Shown here: positions 1 through 9,343 of the stretch, in pieces
How positions within the stretch are numbered: the first letter of the stretch is position 1
Layout of the letters: every line of letters begins with the position of its first letter
Assembly (NCBI GenBank): GCA_040752855.1
Contig: JBFMHP010000031.1
Location: forward strand, 12,040 to 76,039
DNA: 64,000 bases
Direction of reading: 5' to 3'
Source: JBFMHP01 sp040752855
Lineage (GTDB): Bacteria; Pseudomonadota; Gammaproteobacteria; RBG-16-57-12
Notes under the pieces: model-generated
Seen by the model: the letters and a program-made list of their open reading frames with translations, nothing else
The model's database searches: none
Told to the model about the DNA's origin: nothing
Position numbers and translations under genes: made by a program

Positions 1-1
1 G

Positions 2-985
2 CCGCTTTATCCCGGCGCCGCGCCCTATGCCGGCCGGGGCAGTTGCACGATCAGCGGGGCGAGTCTGCGCTGTTCGTTGGGGACCGTGGCCGCCGGCGAT
101 TCTGTCTGGGTGGCGGTTTCTGTTCAGCCCGGTGGTACCGGAGACCTCACTAACACCATGACGGTGCAGGCGACCGAGAGCGACCCCAATCCGGCGGACA
201 ACAGCCGCAGTGTCACCACTCGAGTGTTATCCGCGCAGGCCGACTTGCAGCTCATACAACGGTCGGGACCCGTGGACGTCAAGACCGGCGATCTGCTGTA
301 TTTCGTGGCGGAGGTGAAAAATGCCGGGCCGGGCGTTGCGTCCAATGTCACCTTGACCGACGTGGTGCCGGTGCCGCTTCATCCGGCGTATCCGCCTTTT
401 ACCAATCATGGCAGCTGCGCCGGCACCGGCTCGGGTTTGAATTGCAATTTGGGAACCCTGGCGCCGGGTGCCTCGGCCTGGGTAGTCGTCTATACGAAAC
501 CCGATCGGAGCGGAAGCGTGACAAATACCATGACGGTCAGCGCCGTCGAGCAGGACCCCAATGCCGCGGATAATTCCAGTTCCGTAACGGTAACGGTGCT
601 GGCGGCTTCGCCGCAGGCCGATCTGCAACTCACACAGCGGGTTGGGCCGGATGTGGTCAAGGTCGGCGGACTGCTCTACTACTCGGCGGAACTGAAAAAC
701 GCCGGGCCTGCTACGGCGACCAACGTCACCTTAACCGACTCGCTACCGGTGCCACTCGATCCGACGCGGCCGCCTTACGCCTTTCAAGGCGGATGCGCCG
801 CCAGCGGCTCAACCCTGAATTGCCAGGTGGGGGACTTGGCGCCGGGGGCGACGACATGGGTGGTAATCTTCACGCAACCGGACCGCGCGGGTATTACAGT
901 CAACACCATGTCGGTCAGTGCCAAGGAGGCTGACCCGGTGACCGCGAATAATCAGCAAACGACGCAAATTACCGTCAATCCCTGA
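2..985 (+). CDS. DUF11-repeat surface/secreted protein, C-terminal part
   Basis: The reading frame is open to the left edge, so the N-terminus lies outside the window. What is visible is the tail of one repeat and two complete tandem repeats (about positions 230-605 and 615-985). Each repeat starts with ADLQL, has a GDLLY-type strand, a KNAGP motif followed by NVTLTD, a pair of Cys (GSC...LNC), then NTMTVSA and DPN.ADN. This is the conserved-repeat domain DUF11, an immunoglobulin-like fold found in long secreted or cell-surface proteins. The stop follows the last repeat directly, with no anchor, autotransporter or sorting domain. The export route and ligand cannot be told from this fragment. 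Confidence 0.85.
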   Translation, partial: PLYPGAAPYAGRGSCTISGASLRCSLGTVAAGDSVWVAVSVQPGGTGDLTNTMTVQATESDPNPADNSRSVTTRVLSAQADLQLIQRSGPVDVKTGDLLYFVAEVKNAGPGVASNVTLTDVVPVPLHPAYPPFTNHGSCAGTGSGLNCNLGTLAPGASAWVVVYTKPDRSGSVTNTMTVSAVEQDPNAADNSSSVTVTVLAASPQADLQLTQRVGPDVVKVGGLLYYSAELKNAGPATATNVTLTDSLPVPLDPTRPPYAFQGGCAASGSTLNCQVGDLAPGATTWVVIFTQPDRAGITVNTMSVSAKEADPVTANNQQTTQITVNP

Positions 986-1033
986 GGGTTGTTGCGATGA
1001 GCGGGCGGCGCGCGATCGGTTATACTCTCCGGC

Positions 1034-2017
1034 ATGATGACCACGCCGACCCTCGAACTCACCTTGTGTATCCCCGATTTTCTGCGCGCCGAACTGGCGC
1101 TGGCGCAGGAATTGCCGCTGTTGCAACGCCTGCTGAGCCGGTCAGATCGCATGGAAGCCCGCACGGAAGGACATGAGCGCGCGCTGTTCGAGTTGTTTTC
1201 CATTGCATTGCCGCCGCAGCAGGAACTGCCGGTGGCCGCACTGACCTATGCCCTGGAGCATGGCGCGTCTGCCGACGGAATACTGTTGCGGGCCGATCCG
1301 GTATATTGCCGGGCCGATCAGCACAAGGTGGTGATGCTGGCCAACGATCTCGATCTCGCGCATGACGAGGCGCAACAGATGATCGCGGAACTGAATCGCC
1401 TCTTCGCCGAGGATGGCTGGGAGTTCAGCGCGCCGACGCCGCAGCATTGGTACCTGCGGCTGCCGCAGGCGATGGAGCTTGCCACCACGCCGGTCTCGCA
1501 GGCGCTGGGCAAGGATATTCGCACGCTGCTGCCACGCAGTGCGCAGGGCGCGATATTGCATCGCGCGCTGACCGAGATGGAGATGTTGCTGCACGCCAGC
1601 CCGACCAATCAGCAACGGCGCGTGGCGGGGAAATTGCCGGTGACCAATCTCTGGCTGTGGGGCGGGGGAGCACTGCCCCACGTCCCGAAGACCGAATGGG
1701 CGCAGGTGTGGAGCGACGACGTGCTGGTCTTGGCGCTGGCCAAGTTCACCCAGGTGCCGCGCTGCGCGGCCCCGGGCAGCGCCGGGCAGTGGCTGGAGCA
1801 GGCGGTGACGACTGGCAAACATTTGATCGTGTTGGCGCCGACGCAGGACGCGGCACACACCGAACGCGAATGGTTTGCAACGCTGGCTGCGGCGCTTAAA
1901 AGCGGCCGACTTAACGCGCTCACCCTGCGCCTCAACAATCATCATCGCTATCACATCACGCGCGGGATGCTACGGCGCTGGTGGCGGCGTGATCGTCCGT
2001 TACGGAGTTTCGTATGA
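1034..2017 (+). CDS. RpfE-type conserved protein (COG4255-like) upstream of recJ
   Basis: A 327-residue soluble protein with no signal peptide. It resembles a proteobacterial family usually annotated as 'regulatory protein, RpfE type' or phosphoglycerate-mutase-like, which is typically found next to recJ. Recognisable stretches are VYCRADQHKVVMLAN (near residue 95), a central LRLPQ segment, and NLWLWGGGALP (near residue 205). The C-terminal third is less distinctive. The last codons overlap the recJ start by 4 bases (ATGA), so the two are probably co-translated. The biochemical role is unknown. The family assignment is from memory of the sequence pattern. Confidence 0.7.
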   Translation: MMTTPTLELTLCIPDFLRAELALAQELPLLQRLLSRSDRMEARTEGHERALFELFSIALPPQQELPVAALTYALEHGASADGILLRADPVYCRADQHKVVMLANDLDLAHDEAQQMIAELNRLFAEDGWEFSAPTPQHWYLRLPQAMELATTPVSQALGKDIRTLLPRSAQGAILHRALTEMEMLLHASPTNQQRRVAGKLPVTNLWLWGGGALPHVPKTEWAQVWSDDVLVLALAKFTQVPRCAAPGSAGQWLEQAVTTGKHLIVLAPTQDAAHTEREWFATLAAALKSGRLNALTLRLNNHHRYHITRGMLRRWWRRDRPLRSFV

Positions 2018-3744
2018 ATTCTGAAATCATCCGCCGCCGCGTCTCCGCCAGCTATCAGCAGCTTGCCGCCGAACTGCACCCGGTGCTGGCCCGGATCTAT
2101 GCAGCCCGTAATGTCGAGCATGCCGAGGAGGTCGCCTACAGCCTCGATAAACTGCCGCCGTATCACAGTCTGCGGAATATCGAAGCCGCGGCGCGGCTGC
2201 TGCACGACGCGGTCACCCGGCAGCAACGCATCCTGATCGTGGCGGATTTCGACGCCGATGGCGCGACCAGTTGCGCGCTGGCGATCCGCGCGCTGAACAT
2301 GATGGGCGCTAAGCAGGTCGATTTTCTCGTGCCGAATCGTTTTGAATTCGGCTATGGGCTGACGCCGGAGATCGTCGCCATCGCCGCCACGCGCCTGCCC
2401 GAGCTGCTGGTCACGGTGGACAACGGCATCTCCAGCATCGAAGGGGTGGCGGCGGCACGCGCGTTCGGCATGCGCGTGCTGGTGACCGATCATCATCTGC
2501 CCGGCGCGCAACTGCCCGAGGCCGATGCGATCGTAAATCCCAATCTGCCGGGCGATGCATTTCCCAGCAAGGCGCTGGCCGGTGTCGGCGTGATCTTTTA
2601 TGTGATGCTCGCCGTGCGCGCGCAGCTGCGCGCTAGCGGCTGGTTTGCGCAGCAAGAGATACCTGAACCCAATCTCGCCCATCTGCTCGATCTGGTCGCG
2701 CTCGGCACCGTGGCCGATGTGGTGCCGTTGGACTATACCAACCGCATCCTGGTCGCGCAGGGCCTGGCGCGCATCCGCAAGGGCGCATGCTGCGCAGGGA
2801 TCGCGGCGCTGCTGCGCATCGCCGGACGGCGCCTGGAGCGGGTGGCGGCCAGCGATCTCGGTTTTGCCGTGGGGCCGCGCCTCAATGCGGCTGGCCGCCT
2901 GGAAGACATGAGCCTGGGGATCTGCTGTTTGTTGAGTAACGATGCAGAACGCGTCGAGCGCATGGTGCGCGAACTCAATGATCTCAACGCCCAGCGGCGC
3001 GAGATCGAACAGGAGATGCAGCTGCAGGCGCACGAGTTGTTGAACAACATGCGGCTCGATGAAGCGCGCTTGCCGGTGGGACTGTGCTTGTTCGATGAGA
3101 CCTGGCATCAAGGCGTGATCGGCATCCTCGCCTCGCGCATCAAGGACAAGACGCACCGCCCGGTGATCGCCTTCGCGCTCGCCGAGAAGGAAGATGAAGT
3201 CAAAGGCTCGGCGCGCTCGGTGGTCGGTGTGCACATCCGTGATGTGCTCGAAGCGGTGGCCACGGCGCATCCGGGGATGCTGACGCGGTTCGGCGGTCAC
3301 GCCATGGCGGCGGGGCTGAGCCTGCCCAGGGAACATCTGGCCGCATTCATGGACGCCTTCGATCGCGAGGTGCGCCGTCATCTCTCCGAGGACGCGCTGC
3401 GCGGTATGATCCACAGCGATGGCGAATTGCGCCCGCACGAATTTGATCTCGAACTCGCACGCCTGCTGCGCGATGCCGGACCGTGGGGGCAGGGATTTCC
3501 CGAGCCGGTGTTCGAGGGTGTCTTCATGCTCGAGGATCGGCGCATTGTCGGCGAAAAACACCTGAAGCTGCGCCTGCGCTCGAGCGATGCGGCAGCGGTC
3601 GATGCCATTGCCTTCAACACCACGGATGCGGGTTGGCCCCTTGAGGTGCGGCAGGTCAGTGTGGCCTATCAATTGGACGTGAACGAATATAACGGCCGGG
3701 AATCGGTACAGTTGTTGGTGCGGCATATTCATCCGCACGAGTAG
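2014..3744 (+). CDS. recJ: single-stranded-DNA-specific exonuclease RecJ
   Basis: RecJ degrades single-stranded DNA 5' to 3' in RecF-pathway recombination, mismatch repair and base-excision repair. The 576 residues are the normal length. The DHH phosphoesterase motifs are all present: DFDADGA at 78-84, VDNG at 135-138 and DHH at 159-161, which bind two catalytic metal ions. The DHHA1 motif GGHAMAAG is near residue 428, followed by the OB-like C-terminal domain. The start ATG overlaps the stop of the upstream gene. The long open frame on the opposite strand (1951-3738) is a codon-bias shadow. Confidence 0.97.
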   Translation: MNSEIIRRRVSASYQQLAAELHPVLARIYAARNVEHAEEVAYSLDKLPPYHSLRNIEAAARLLHDAVTRQQRILIVADFDADGATSCALAIRALNMMGAKQVDFLVPNRFEFGYGLTPEIVAIAATRLPELLVTVDNGISSIEGVAAARAFGMRVLVTDHHLPGAQLPEADAIVNPNLPGDAFPSKALAGVGVIFYVMLAVRAQLRASGWFAQQEIPEPNLAHLLDLVALGTVADVVPLDYTNRILVAQGLARIRKGACCAGIAALLRIAGRRLERVAASDLGFAVGPRLNAAGRLEDMSLGICCLLSNDAERVERMVRELNDLNAQRREIEQEMQLQAHELLNNMRLDEARLPVGLCLFDETWHQGVIGILASRIKDKTHRPVIAFALAEKEDEVKGSARSVVGVHIRDVLEAVATAHPGMLTRFGGHAMAAGLSLPREHLAAFMDAFDREVRRHLSEDALRGMIHSDGELRPHEFDLELARLLRDAGPWGQGFPEPVFEGVFMLEDRRIVGEKHLKLRLRSSDAAAVDAIAFNTTDAGWPLEVRQVSVAYQLDVNEYNGRESVQLLVRHIHPHE

Positions 3745-3792
3745 CGCCTGTCCGTGGTATTAACCAGGCGTCCAAATATATCTGGTGTTATT

Positions 3793-3827
3793 CCCTCTCC
3801 CACAGGGAGAGGGCTAGGGTGAGGGGG
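3793..3827. repeat. hairpin intergenic repeat with CTAGGG tail
   Basis: CCCTCTCCC (3793-3801), a three-base loop, GGGAGAGGG (3805-3813), then CTAGGGTGAGGGGG. It is the same type of unit as the inverted pair at 49010-49118. The rest of the 3745-3996 spacer has a second hairpin (GACTCC-GTCCAT-GGAGTC, 3886-3903) and the phrase TTCTCGACTCGGG (from 3854), which recurs near 52,427. No gene is visible in this spacer. Confidence 0.75.
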
Positions 3828-3996
3828 ATTGATTTTACCCCCTCATCCTGTCCTTCTCGACTCGGGTTCCGGACTTCGTTCTACCGACTCCGTCCATGGA
3901 GTCGTCCCTGAGGGAGAAGGAGCATTCTCGAAACATTTTGCAGACATATTTGATCGCTGAGTTATAGCCATATACGAATTGCGATAGGAGTGTGCA

Positions 3997-4353
3997 ATGT
4001 ACGCCTGGCTGGCGGACCTGGTGGTCCTGATCCATTTTGCCTTCATCCTGTTCGTCATCCTCGGTGGCCTAACGGTGTGGCGCTGGCGCTGGATGGTCTG
4101 GCTGCATGTGCCGGCCGCCGTCTGGGGTGCGTTGATCATCCAGTTCGGCTGGCTCTGCCCACTCACGCCATTGGAGAACTGGCTGCGGGTTCAGGCCGGG
4201 GAGGAGGGCTATGCCGGGGGCTTCATCAGCCACTATCTGCTGCCTTTGATCTATCCGGGGGGCTTGACGCCGGAGTTGCGCCTGATCCTCGCGCTGCTCA
4301 CGGTGGCCGTTAATCTGCTGATTTATGGGCTCCTCTGGCGTCGCCGGCGCTGA
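3997..4353 (+). CDS. DUF2784 family small membrane protein
   Basis: A 118-residue inner-membrane protein with about three hydrophobic segments (residues 5-25, 33-52 and 95-113) and a basic tail ending WRRRR. The pattern LIHFAFILFVILGG near the N-terminus, GWLCPLTPLEN in the middle and GGFISHYLLPLIYP matches the DUF2784 family. The function is unknown. It stands alone between recJ and prfB, and no strong terminator separates it from prfB. Confidence 0.85.
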   Translation: MYAWLADLVVLIHFAFILFVILGGLTVWRWRWMVWLHVPAAVWGALIIQFGWLCPLTPLENWLRVQAGEEGYAGGFISHYLLPLIYPGGLTPELRLILALLTVAVNLLIYGLLWRRRR

Positions 4354-4445
4354 AGCCACTGACCGGAAATTCCCGGTGGCGCCGTTCACCCCCATGGCCG
4401 GTTGTAGTATCATGTGCGCTTCTTTTCGCCGATGCTGATAAAACC

Positions 4446-5544
4446 ATGCTGGAAGTCAATCCCGTCTACCGTCGTATCGAAGACATGCAAGCGCGTTCCC
4501 ATGCGCTGAGGGGGTATCTTTGACTACGATACCAAGAGCGAACGTCTCACCGAGGTCGAGCGCGAACTAGCCGATCCCAAGATCTGGGACGATCCCAAGC
4601 GCGCCCAGGAATTAGGGCGCGAGCGTTCCGCGCTGGAAAATGTGGTCAATACGCTGCGCCGTCTCGACCAAGGCCTGGGCGATGCCCGCGAGCTGCTGGA
4701 GCTGACCCAGGAGGAGAACGACGAGAACGGCTTCAACGAAGTGGTCCGCGACCTCGACAAGCTGGATACAGAGCTGCAGGGCCTGGAATTCCGCCGCATG
4801 TTCTCCGGCGAGATGGACCCCAACAACGCCTTCCTCGACATCCAGGCCGGCTCCGGGGGCACCGAGGCGCAGGACTGGGCCAATATGCTGTTGCGCATGT
4901 ATCTGCGCTGGGGCGAGCGCCAGGGTTTCAAGACCGAGTTGATGGAAGCTTCCGCGGGTGAAGTGGCCGGCATCAAGAGCGCCACCATCCGGTTCGAGGG
5001 TCCGTACGCCTACGGCTGGCTGCGCACCGAGACCGGCGTGCACCGCCTCGTGCGCAAATCGCCCTTCGATTCGGGCAATCGGCGGCATACTTCGTTTGCC
5101 TCGGTGTTCGTCTCCCCCGAGGTCGATGATGACATCGACATCGAGATCAATCCGGCCGATCTGCGTATCGATACCTACCGCGCCTCGGGTGCTGGTGGTC
5201 AGCACGTCAACCGCACCGAATCGGCGATTCGTATCACGCACATCCCGACCAACACCGTGGTGGCCTGTCAGAGCGACCGCTCGCAGCACAAGAACCGCGA
5301 CTCGGCGATGAAACAGCTCAAGGCCAAGCTCTATGAGCTGGAGATGCAAAAGCGTAACGCCGCCAAGCAGGCACTGGAAGACACCAAATCGGATATCGGT
5401 TGGGGTAGCCAGATCCGCTCCTATGTGCTCGATCAGTCGCGCATCAAGGATCTGCGCACCGGCGTGGAAACCGGCAACACCCAGGCGGTGCTCGATGGTG
5501 ATTTGAATGACTTCATCGAGGCCAGCCTGAAGAGTGGCTTGTAA
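4446..5544 (+). CDS. prfB: peptide chain release factor 2 (programmed +1 frameshift)
   Basis: RF2 releases the nascent peptide at UGA and UAA codons. Translation starts at ATG 4446 and reads 25 codons to CTT (4518-4520), followed by an in-frame TGA at 4521. A +1 slip on CTT-T continues at GAC 4522 to the stop at 5544, giving 365 residues. The slippery site has its usual parts: an internal Shine-Dalgarno-like AGGGGG at 4509-4514, then TAT CTT TGA C. This is the classic autoregulatory design, in which low RF2 favours frameshifting. The SPF codon-recognition tripeptide is at residues 205-207 and the catalytic GGQ at about 250-252. A caller that ignores frameshifts would truncate the N-terminus. 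Confidence 0.97.
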
Positions 5545-5570
5545 TGGTGTGTACGTAAGCGTACATGTAG

Positions 5571-5600
5571 GGTGGGTTAGCGGTTTCTGCGTAACCCACC
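5571..5600. repeat. GGTGGGTTA palindromic intergenic repeat
   Basis: GGTGGGTTA (5571-5579) and TAACCCACC (5592-5600) form a 9-bp stem with a 12-base loop. This looks like the GGTGGGTTA/TAACCCACC elements scattered through many proteobacterial genomes. It lies in the 181-base prfB-lysS spacer, just after a small GTACG-TAAG-CGTAC hairpin (5551-5564). There is no T-run, so a terminator role is not supported. Confidence 0.65.
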
Positions 5601-5725
5601 AAGCGTGCCCAAAGCGCTTCGCGGGGCAGGCTCTTGCGAAGCAACACAACGCCGCGCCAATGCGTGCTTGGCGGCACTCTCCCAGAGGGAGCTGCTGTTA
5701 ATTTAGTCAAGGTATGAAGAGCAAC

Positions 5726-7240
5726 ATGAGCGAAGACCAGCAAAACGAACCACAACTCGACGAACACAAGCTGATTGCGCAGCGCCGCAGCAAATTGGCG
5801 GAATTGCGCGAGGCCGGTCTGGCGTTTCCCAACGACTTCCGCCGCAACGTGATGGCCGGCGAGCTCCACGCCGAGTACGGCGCGATGAGCACCGAGGCGC
5901 TGGAGGCCGAGCCTAAGCGCGTGCGCCTGGCCGGGCGCATGATGGCCCGCCGGGTGATGGGCAAGGCGAGCTTTGCCAGCATCCAGGACATGTCGGGACG
6001 CATCCAGTTGTTCGTGCAACGCGATAGTCTGCCGGAAGGTGTGTACGAGGAATTCAAGAAGTGGGACATCGGTGACATCGTCGGCGCCGAGGGTGTGATG
6101 TTCCGTACCAAGACCGGCGAACTGTCGGTCAAGGTCGACACGATCCGCCTGCTGACCAAGAGCCTGCGCCCGCTGCCGGATAAATTCCACGGGCTGGAGG
6201 ATCAGGAGACGCGCTATCGTCAGCGCTATCTCGATCTGATCATGAACGAGGTCTCGCGCGAGACCTTCCGCATGCGCAGCCGCATCGTCAGTTTCATCCG
6301 CCGTTATCTGGAGGAGCGCAACTTCCTCGAAGTCGAAACCCCGATGATGCAGAGCATCCCGGGCGGGGCCACGGCCAAGCCGTTCACCACGTATCACAAT
6401 GCGCTCGACATGGATCTGTTCCTGCGTATCGCCCCGGAGCTCTATTTGAAGCGCCTTGTCGTCGGCGGTTTCGAGCGCGTCTTCGAGATCAACCGCAATT
6501 TCCGCAACGAAGGGCTCTCGACGCGGCATAATCCCGAATTCACCATGCTCGAATTCTACGAGGCCTATGCCGACTATCACGATTTGATGGACCTCACCGA
6601 AGACATGCTGCGCCGCCTGGCCCAACACGTGCTCGGCACGACCGTGGTCAAATACCAGGGCGAAGAATACGACTTCGGCCGGCCGTTCCAGCGCCTGACG
6701 GTCAAAGAATCTATCCTGCATTACAACTTGCAGATCAAGCCGGAGCAGTTGGAGAGTCTGGAAGCCGCGCGCGCATTGGCGCGGAGCCTGGAGATCCCGC
6801 TCAAGGACAGCTATGGCCTGGGCAAGGTGCAGATCGAGATCTTCGAGAAGACGGTGGAGTCGCGCCTGATGCAGCCGACCTTCATCACCGCCTATCCCAC
6901 CGAGGTTTCGCCCTTGGCGCGGCGCAACGATCATGATCACTTCGTCACCGACCGCTTCGAATTTTTCGTCGGTGGCCGCGAAATCGCCAACGGTTTTTCC
7001 GAGCTTAATGACGCTGAGGATCAGGCCGAACGCTTCCGCAAGCAGGTGGCGGAAAAGGAGGCCGGGGATGAGGAAGCGATGCACTTCGACGAGGACTACA
7101 TCACCGCGCTGGAACACGGCATGCCGCCGACGGCGGGCGAGGGGATCGGCATCGATCGGCTGGTGATGTTGTTTACGGATTCACCTTCGATCCGGGATGT
7201 GTTGTTGTTCCCGCATATGCGTCCGATGCGGGCGGAGTGA
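5726..7240 (+). CDS. lysS: lysyl-tRNA synthetase, class II
   Basis: Charges tRNA-Lys. The product is 504 residues from ATG 5726, beginning MSEDQQ, which matches the usual family start MSE. An in-frame ATG at 5714 would add four residues but leaves almost no room for a ribosome-binding site. The N-terminal OB-fold anticodon-binding domain is followed by the class II catalytic core: FRNEGLSTRHNPEFTMLEFY (motif 2) and GEGIGIDRLVMLF (motif 3). The AFPNDFRRN stretch near the N-terminus is typical. It follows prfB, the same gene pair as in enterics. Confidence 0.96.
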   Translation: MSEDQQNEPQLDEHKLIAQRRSKLAELREAGLAFPNDFRRNVMAGELHAEYGAMSTEALEAEPKRVRLAGRMMARRVMGKASFASIQDMSGRIQLFVQRDSLPEGVYEEFKKWDIGDIVGAEGVMFRTKTGELSVKVDTIRLLTKSLRPLPDKFHGLEDQETRYRQRYLDLIMNEVSRETFRMRSRIVSFIRRYLEERNFLEVETPMMQSIPGGATAKPFTTYHNALDMDLFLRIAPELYLKRLVVGGFERVFEINRNFRNEGLSTRHNPEFTMLEFYEAYADYHDLMDLTEDMLRRLAQHVLGTTVVKYQGEEYDFGRPFQRLTVKESILHYNLQIKPEQLESLEAARALARSLEIPLKDSYGLGKVQIEIFEKTVESRLMQPTFITAYPTEVSPLARRNDHDHFVTDRFEFFVGGREIANGFSELNDAEDQAERFRKQVAEKEAGDEEAMHFDEDYITALEHGMPPTAGEGIGIDRLVMLFTDSPSIRDVLLFPHMRPMRAE

Positions 7241-7251
7241 TTCCACCCATG

Positions 7252-7281
7252 AAAAAACGCGCCGGTCAGGCGCGTTTTTTT
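7252..7281. terminator. bidirectional intrinsic terminator between lysS and the HDOD gene
   Basis: A 12-base arm of six A plus CGCGCC (7252-7263), loop GGTCA, then GGCGCG followed by seven T (7269-7281). The A-run on one side and T-run on the other let it serve both converging genes. The minus-strand stop codon (7280-7282) lies in its T-run. Confidence 0.85.
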
Positions 7282-8119
7282 ATGCCTTGAGCAGGCGCAT
7301 GATCTCTTTGATCTCGTCTCCGGCGTTTTTCAGCGACTTGAGGCTTTCCTCGGGCGTCAGGCCCAGCGTTTGGAACGCGGGTATCTCGGTCCAGGATGTC
7401 TTGGGTCGGGGCCCGGAGGCGGAGACGGTGCTGTGCAAATTCGCCACGATCACCACATCGACCAGCTCGGGCAGCAGTTCCGACTTGTGACTTAGATCTT
7501 CGTGCTTGGCGGCCACGTCAATGAACGATTGCGGGAAGGACCAGGAGGCGAGGATCATCTTGCCGACCAAGGGATGGGCCTTGCGCAGCACGGCGTTCAA
7601 CACCGGCTCGTTGTTGATCAGCTCGGGATAGTCGGCGGCGTACTCCAAGAGCGGCAGGATGCCGATGTCGTGCAGCAGCCCGGCCAGCATCGCTTCATCG
7701 GGACGCAAGGAAGTGTAATTGCGCGCCAGCACGTAGCTCAGCGCCGCCACCTGGGTGTTGTGTTTCCAGAGCTTGGAGATGCGGTCCTGGATCAGGGGCG
7801 ATTTGGCCTGGTGGCTTTCCTCCACCAGCATCACGGTGACGATGCTGCGCACCATGGAATTCCCCAGGCGCATCACCGCGGTCTGCAAATCCTCGATCGG
7901 ATTGCGGCCGCGAAACAGCGGGCTGTTGGCGATCTGGATCAGGCGCGCCGAGATGGCCGCATCCAGGCTGATGACCTTGACCACGTCAGTGATGTTGCTT
8001 CTGGGGTTGTCCAGAAGCGCGTGCACCTTCATGGCGACATCAGGCAGGATCGGCAGCTTGATGGCGTTGTTTTTGATGTCTTCAACGACTTTTTTGTACA
8101 GTTCCTCGGCGCTTGACAC
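7280..8119 (-). CDS. HDOD domain signal-transduction protein
   Basis: A 279-residue cytoplasmic protein consisting almost entirely of one HDOD domain, a metal-dependent-hydrolase-like fold that usually lacks catalytic activity and acts in signalling. LPILPDVAMKVHALLDNP (about residues 22-39) opens the domain; SLDAAISARLIQIANSPLFRG, AVMRLGN and AGLLHDIGILPLLEY follow. No receiver, GGDEF or kinase domain is attached, so its input and output are unknown. The start is GTG 8119, preceded by AGGAAG at good spacing. It ends in the shared terminator with lysS. Confidence 0.88.
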   Translation of the reverse strand: MSSAEELYKKVVEDIKNNAIKLPILPDVAMKVHALLDNPRSNITDVVKVISLDAAISARLIQIANSPLFRGRNPIEDLQTAVMRLGNSMVRSIVTVMLVEESHQAKSPLIQDRISKLWKHNTQVAALSYVLARNYTSLRPDEAMLAGLLHDIGILPLLEYAADYPELINNEPVLNAVLRKAHPLVGKMILASWSFPQSFIDVAAKHEDLSHKSELLPELVDVVIVANLHSTVSASGPRPKTSWTEIPAFQTLGLTPEESLKSLKNAGDEIKEIMRLLKA

Positions 8120-8176
8120 GATTTTTCTTCCTTTTAATGGTCAACGGATCACGAAGTTGCTTCTGGCCGTCGCGTA

Positions 8177-9226
8177 TTAATGATCGGCCCATTGATAAGG
8201 AAGTTTATTAATTTTTATTTCAGGCCCCTGGGCATCGCCCAAGTGCAGCCGGCCGTGCTCGGCGGCATCGATTTGCAATACGGCCAGCAGATCGCAACCG
8301 CCGCTGGGCGTGGGCTGGGCGTCGACGATCTTGCCGACGGCCCCCTCTTCGCCGGTGTGCGCCCCGAAAACGCTTTCACCGGGGCGCGGCAGGGTGTCGG
8401 ACTGGGTATTGCACAGATACATCCGCCGTTTCTGTTTCCCGAGATATTGGGAGCGGGCCACGACCTCCTGTCCGGGATAACAGCCCTTGGTGAAACTCAG
8501 TGCACCGATCTCCTGGAAATTCGCCATTTGCGGGACGAAGGCCTCGCTGGTCGCCGCATAGATGGCTGGAATCCCCGCCCAAATATTGTGCAGCCGCCAG
8601 ATGTGACTGCCCACGGGGGCAGCATGGACATTAAGACGCTCCCAGATCTTCTTGATGTCCTCGAGCTTGCCCAGGATTTCATAGCGCGGATGCAGGCCGG
8701 GGATGTGGAGGAGGGTGAGGTTGTCGTGATGGAGCACATCATTGGGCTTGGCGGGCAGCGCTTGTATCGCCTCTTGGGCGAGTCGGGTGATGTCCGGGCC
8801 GGTGCAGCCGATGCGGATGAAGCTTTCGCTGCTGTCGATGATCTCGACCTTCGCGCGCAACACGTACATCTGTAGCCGTTTCAGTACGGCCTCTTTCTGG
8901 TCGTGCGGCAATTGCAGATAGAAGGTGTCCAGGCGCTTGAAGAGCCGGAAGTTGGCCAGGATACGCCCCTTGGGGTTGACCAGGGCGTTGATCTGGCTCG
9001 AGGTCTCGCCGATGTTGCGCACGTCATTGCAGGTCATGTTCTGCAGGAATGATTGCGCGTCTTCTCCGCGCACGCCGATCAAGCCGAAGTTGGAAAGATC
9101 CATGAGGATGGGGCCGGTCTTGGCCACTTGCAGTTCCTGCTCGGGATTTCCGAAATGGATGACGCTGCCATTTTCAATGACCGCGCCGCAGGTGTGCTCA
9201 AGATATTTTTTCCACTCGTCTTTCAT
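8177..9226 (-). CDS. ygfZ: tRNA-modifying/Fe-S-cluster folate-binding protein YgfZ
   Basis: YgfZ is a folate-dependent protein of the GcvT-like family that supports assembly or repair of certain Fe-S enzymes such as MiaB. The signature KGCYPGQEVVARSQYLGK, with its conserved Cys, is present near residue 245. The N-terminal part has DLSNFGLIGVRGEDAQSFLQ. ATG 9226 is preferred because GGTGG lies 8 bases upstream; a GTG at 9238 would add four residues without a visible ribosome-binding site. It is divergent from sdhC, whose operon encodes an Fe-S enzyme. Confidence 0.93.
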   Translation of the reverse strand: MKDEWKKYLEHTCGAVIENGSVIHFGNPEQELQVAKTGPILMDLSNFGLIGVRGEDAQSFLQNMTCNDVRNIGETSSQINALVNPKGRILANFRLFKRLDTFYLQLPHDQKEAVLKRLQMYVLRAKVEIIDSSESFIRIGCTGPDITRLAQEAIQALPAKPNDVLHHDNLTLLHIPGLHPRYEILGKLEDIKKIWERLNVHAAPVGSHIWRLHNIWAGIPAIYAATSEAFVPQMANFQEIGALSFTKGCYPGQEVVARSQYLGKQKRRMYLCNTQSDTLPRPGESVFGAHTGEEGAVGKIVDAQPTPSGGCDLLAVLQIDAAEHGRLHLGDAQGPEIKINKLPYQWADH

Positions 9227-9343
9227 TCGGGTATCCACCAGCTGATTTGGGTCGATTAATCGTAGACAATCCTGTTAAGGATGTTAATACTTGTCCGATA
9301 AAGAAACTAAGAAAAACCGAATACTCCATCTAAATATAACCCT

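Noticed and set aside
1951..3738. 595-codon open frame antisense to recJ
   Set aside because: It mirrors recJ exactly and has His/Arg/Gln-rich low-complexity composition typical of the reverse complement of a high-GC gene; recJ motifs are complete.
3843..4166. Small minus-strand open frame over the recJ-DUF2784 spacer
   Set aside because: It covers hairpin repeats and the start of a real plus-strand gene; low-complexity product.
5513..7117. 534-codon open frame antisense to lysS
   Set aside because: Same codon-bias shadow; no recognisable domain and lysS is intact.
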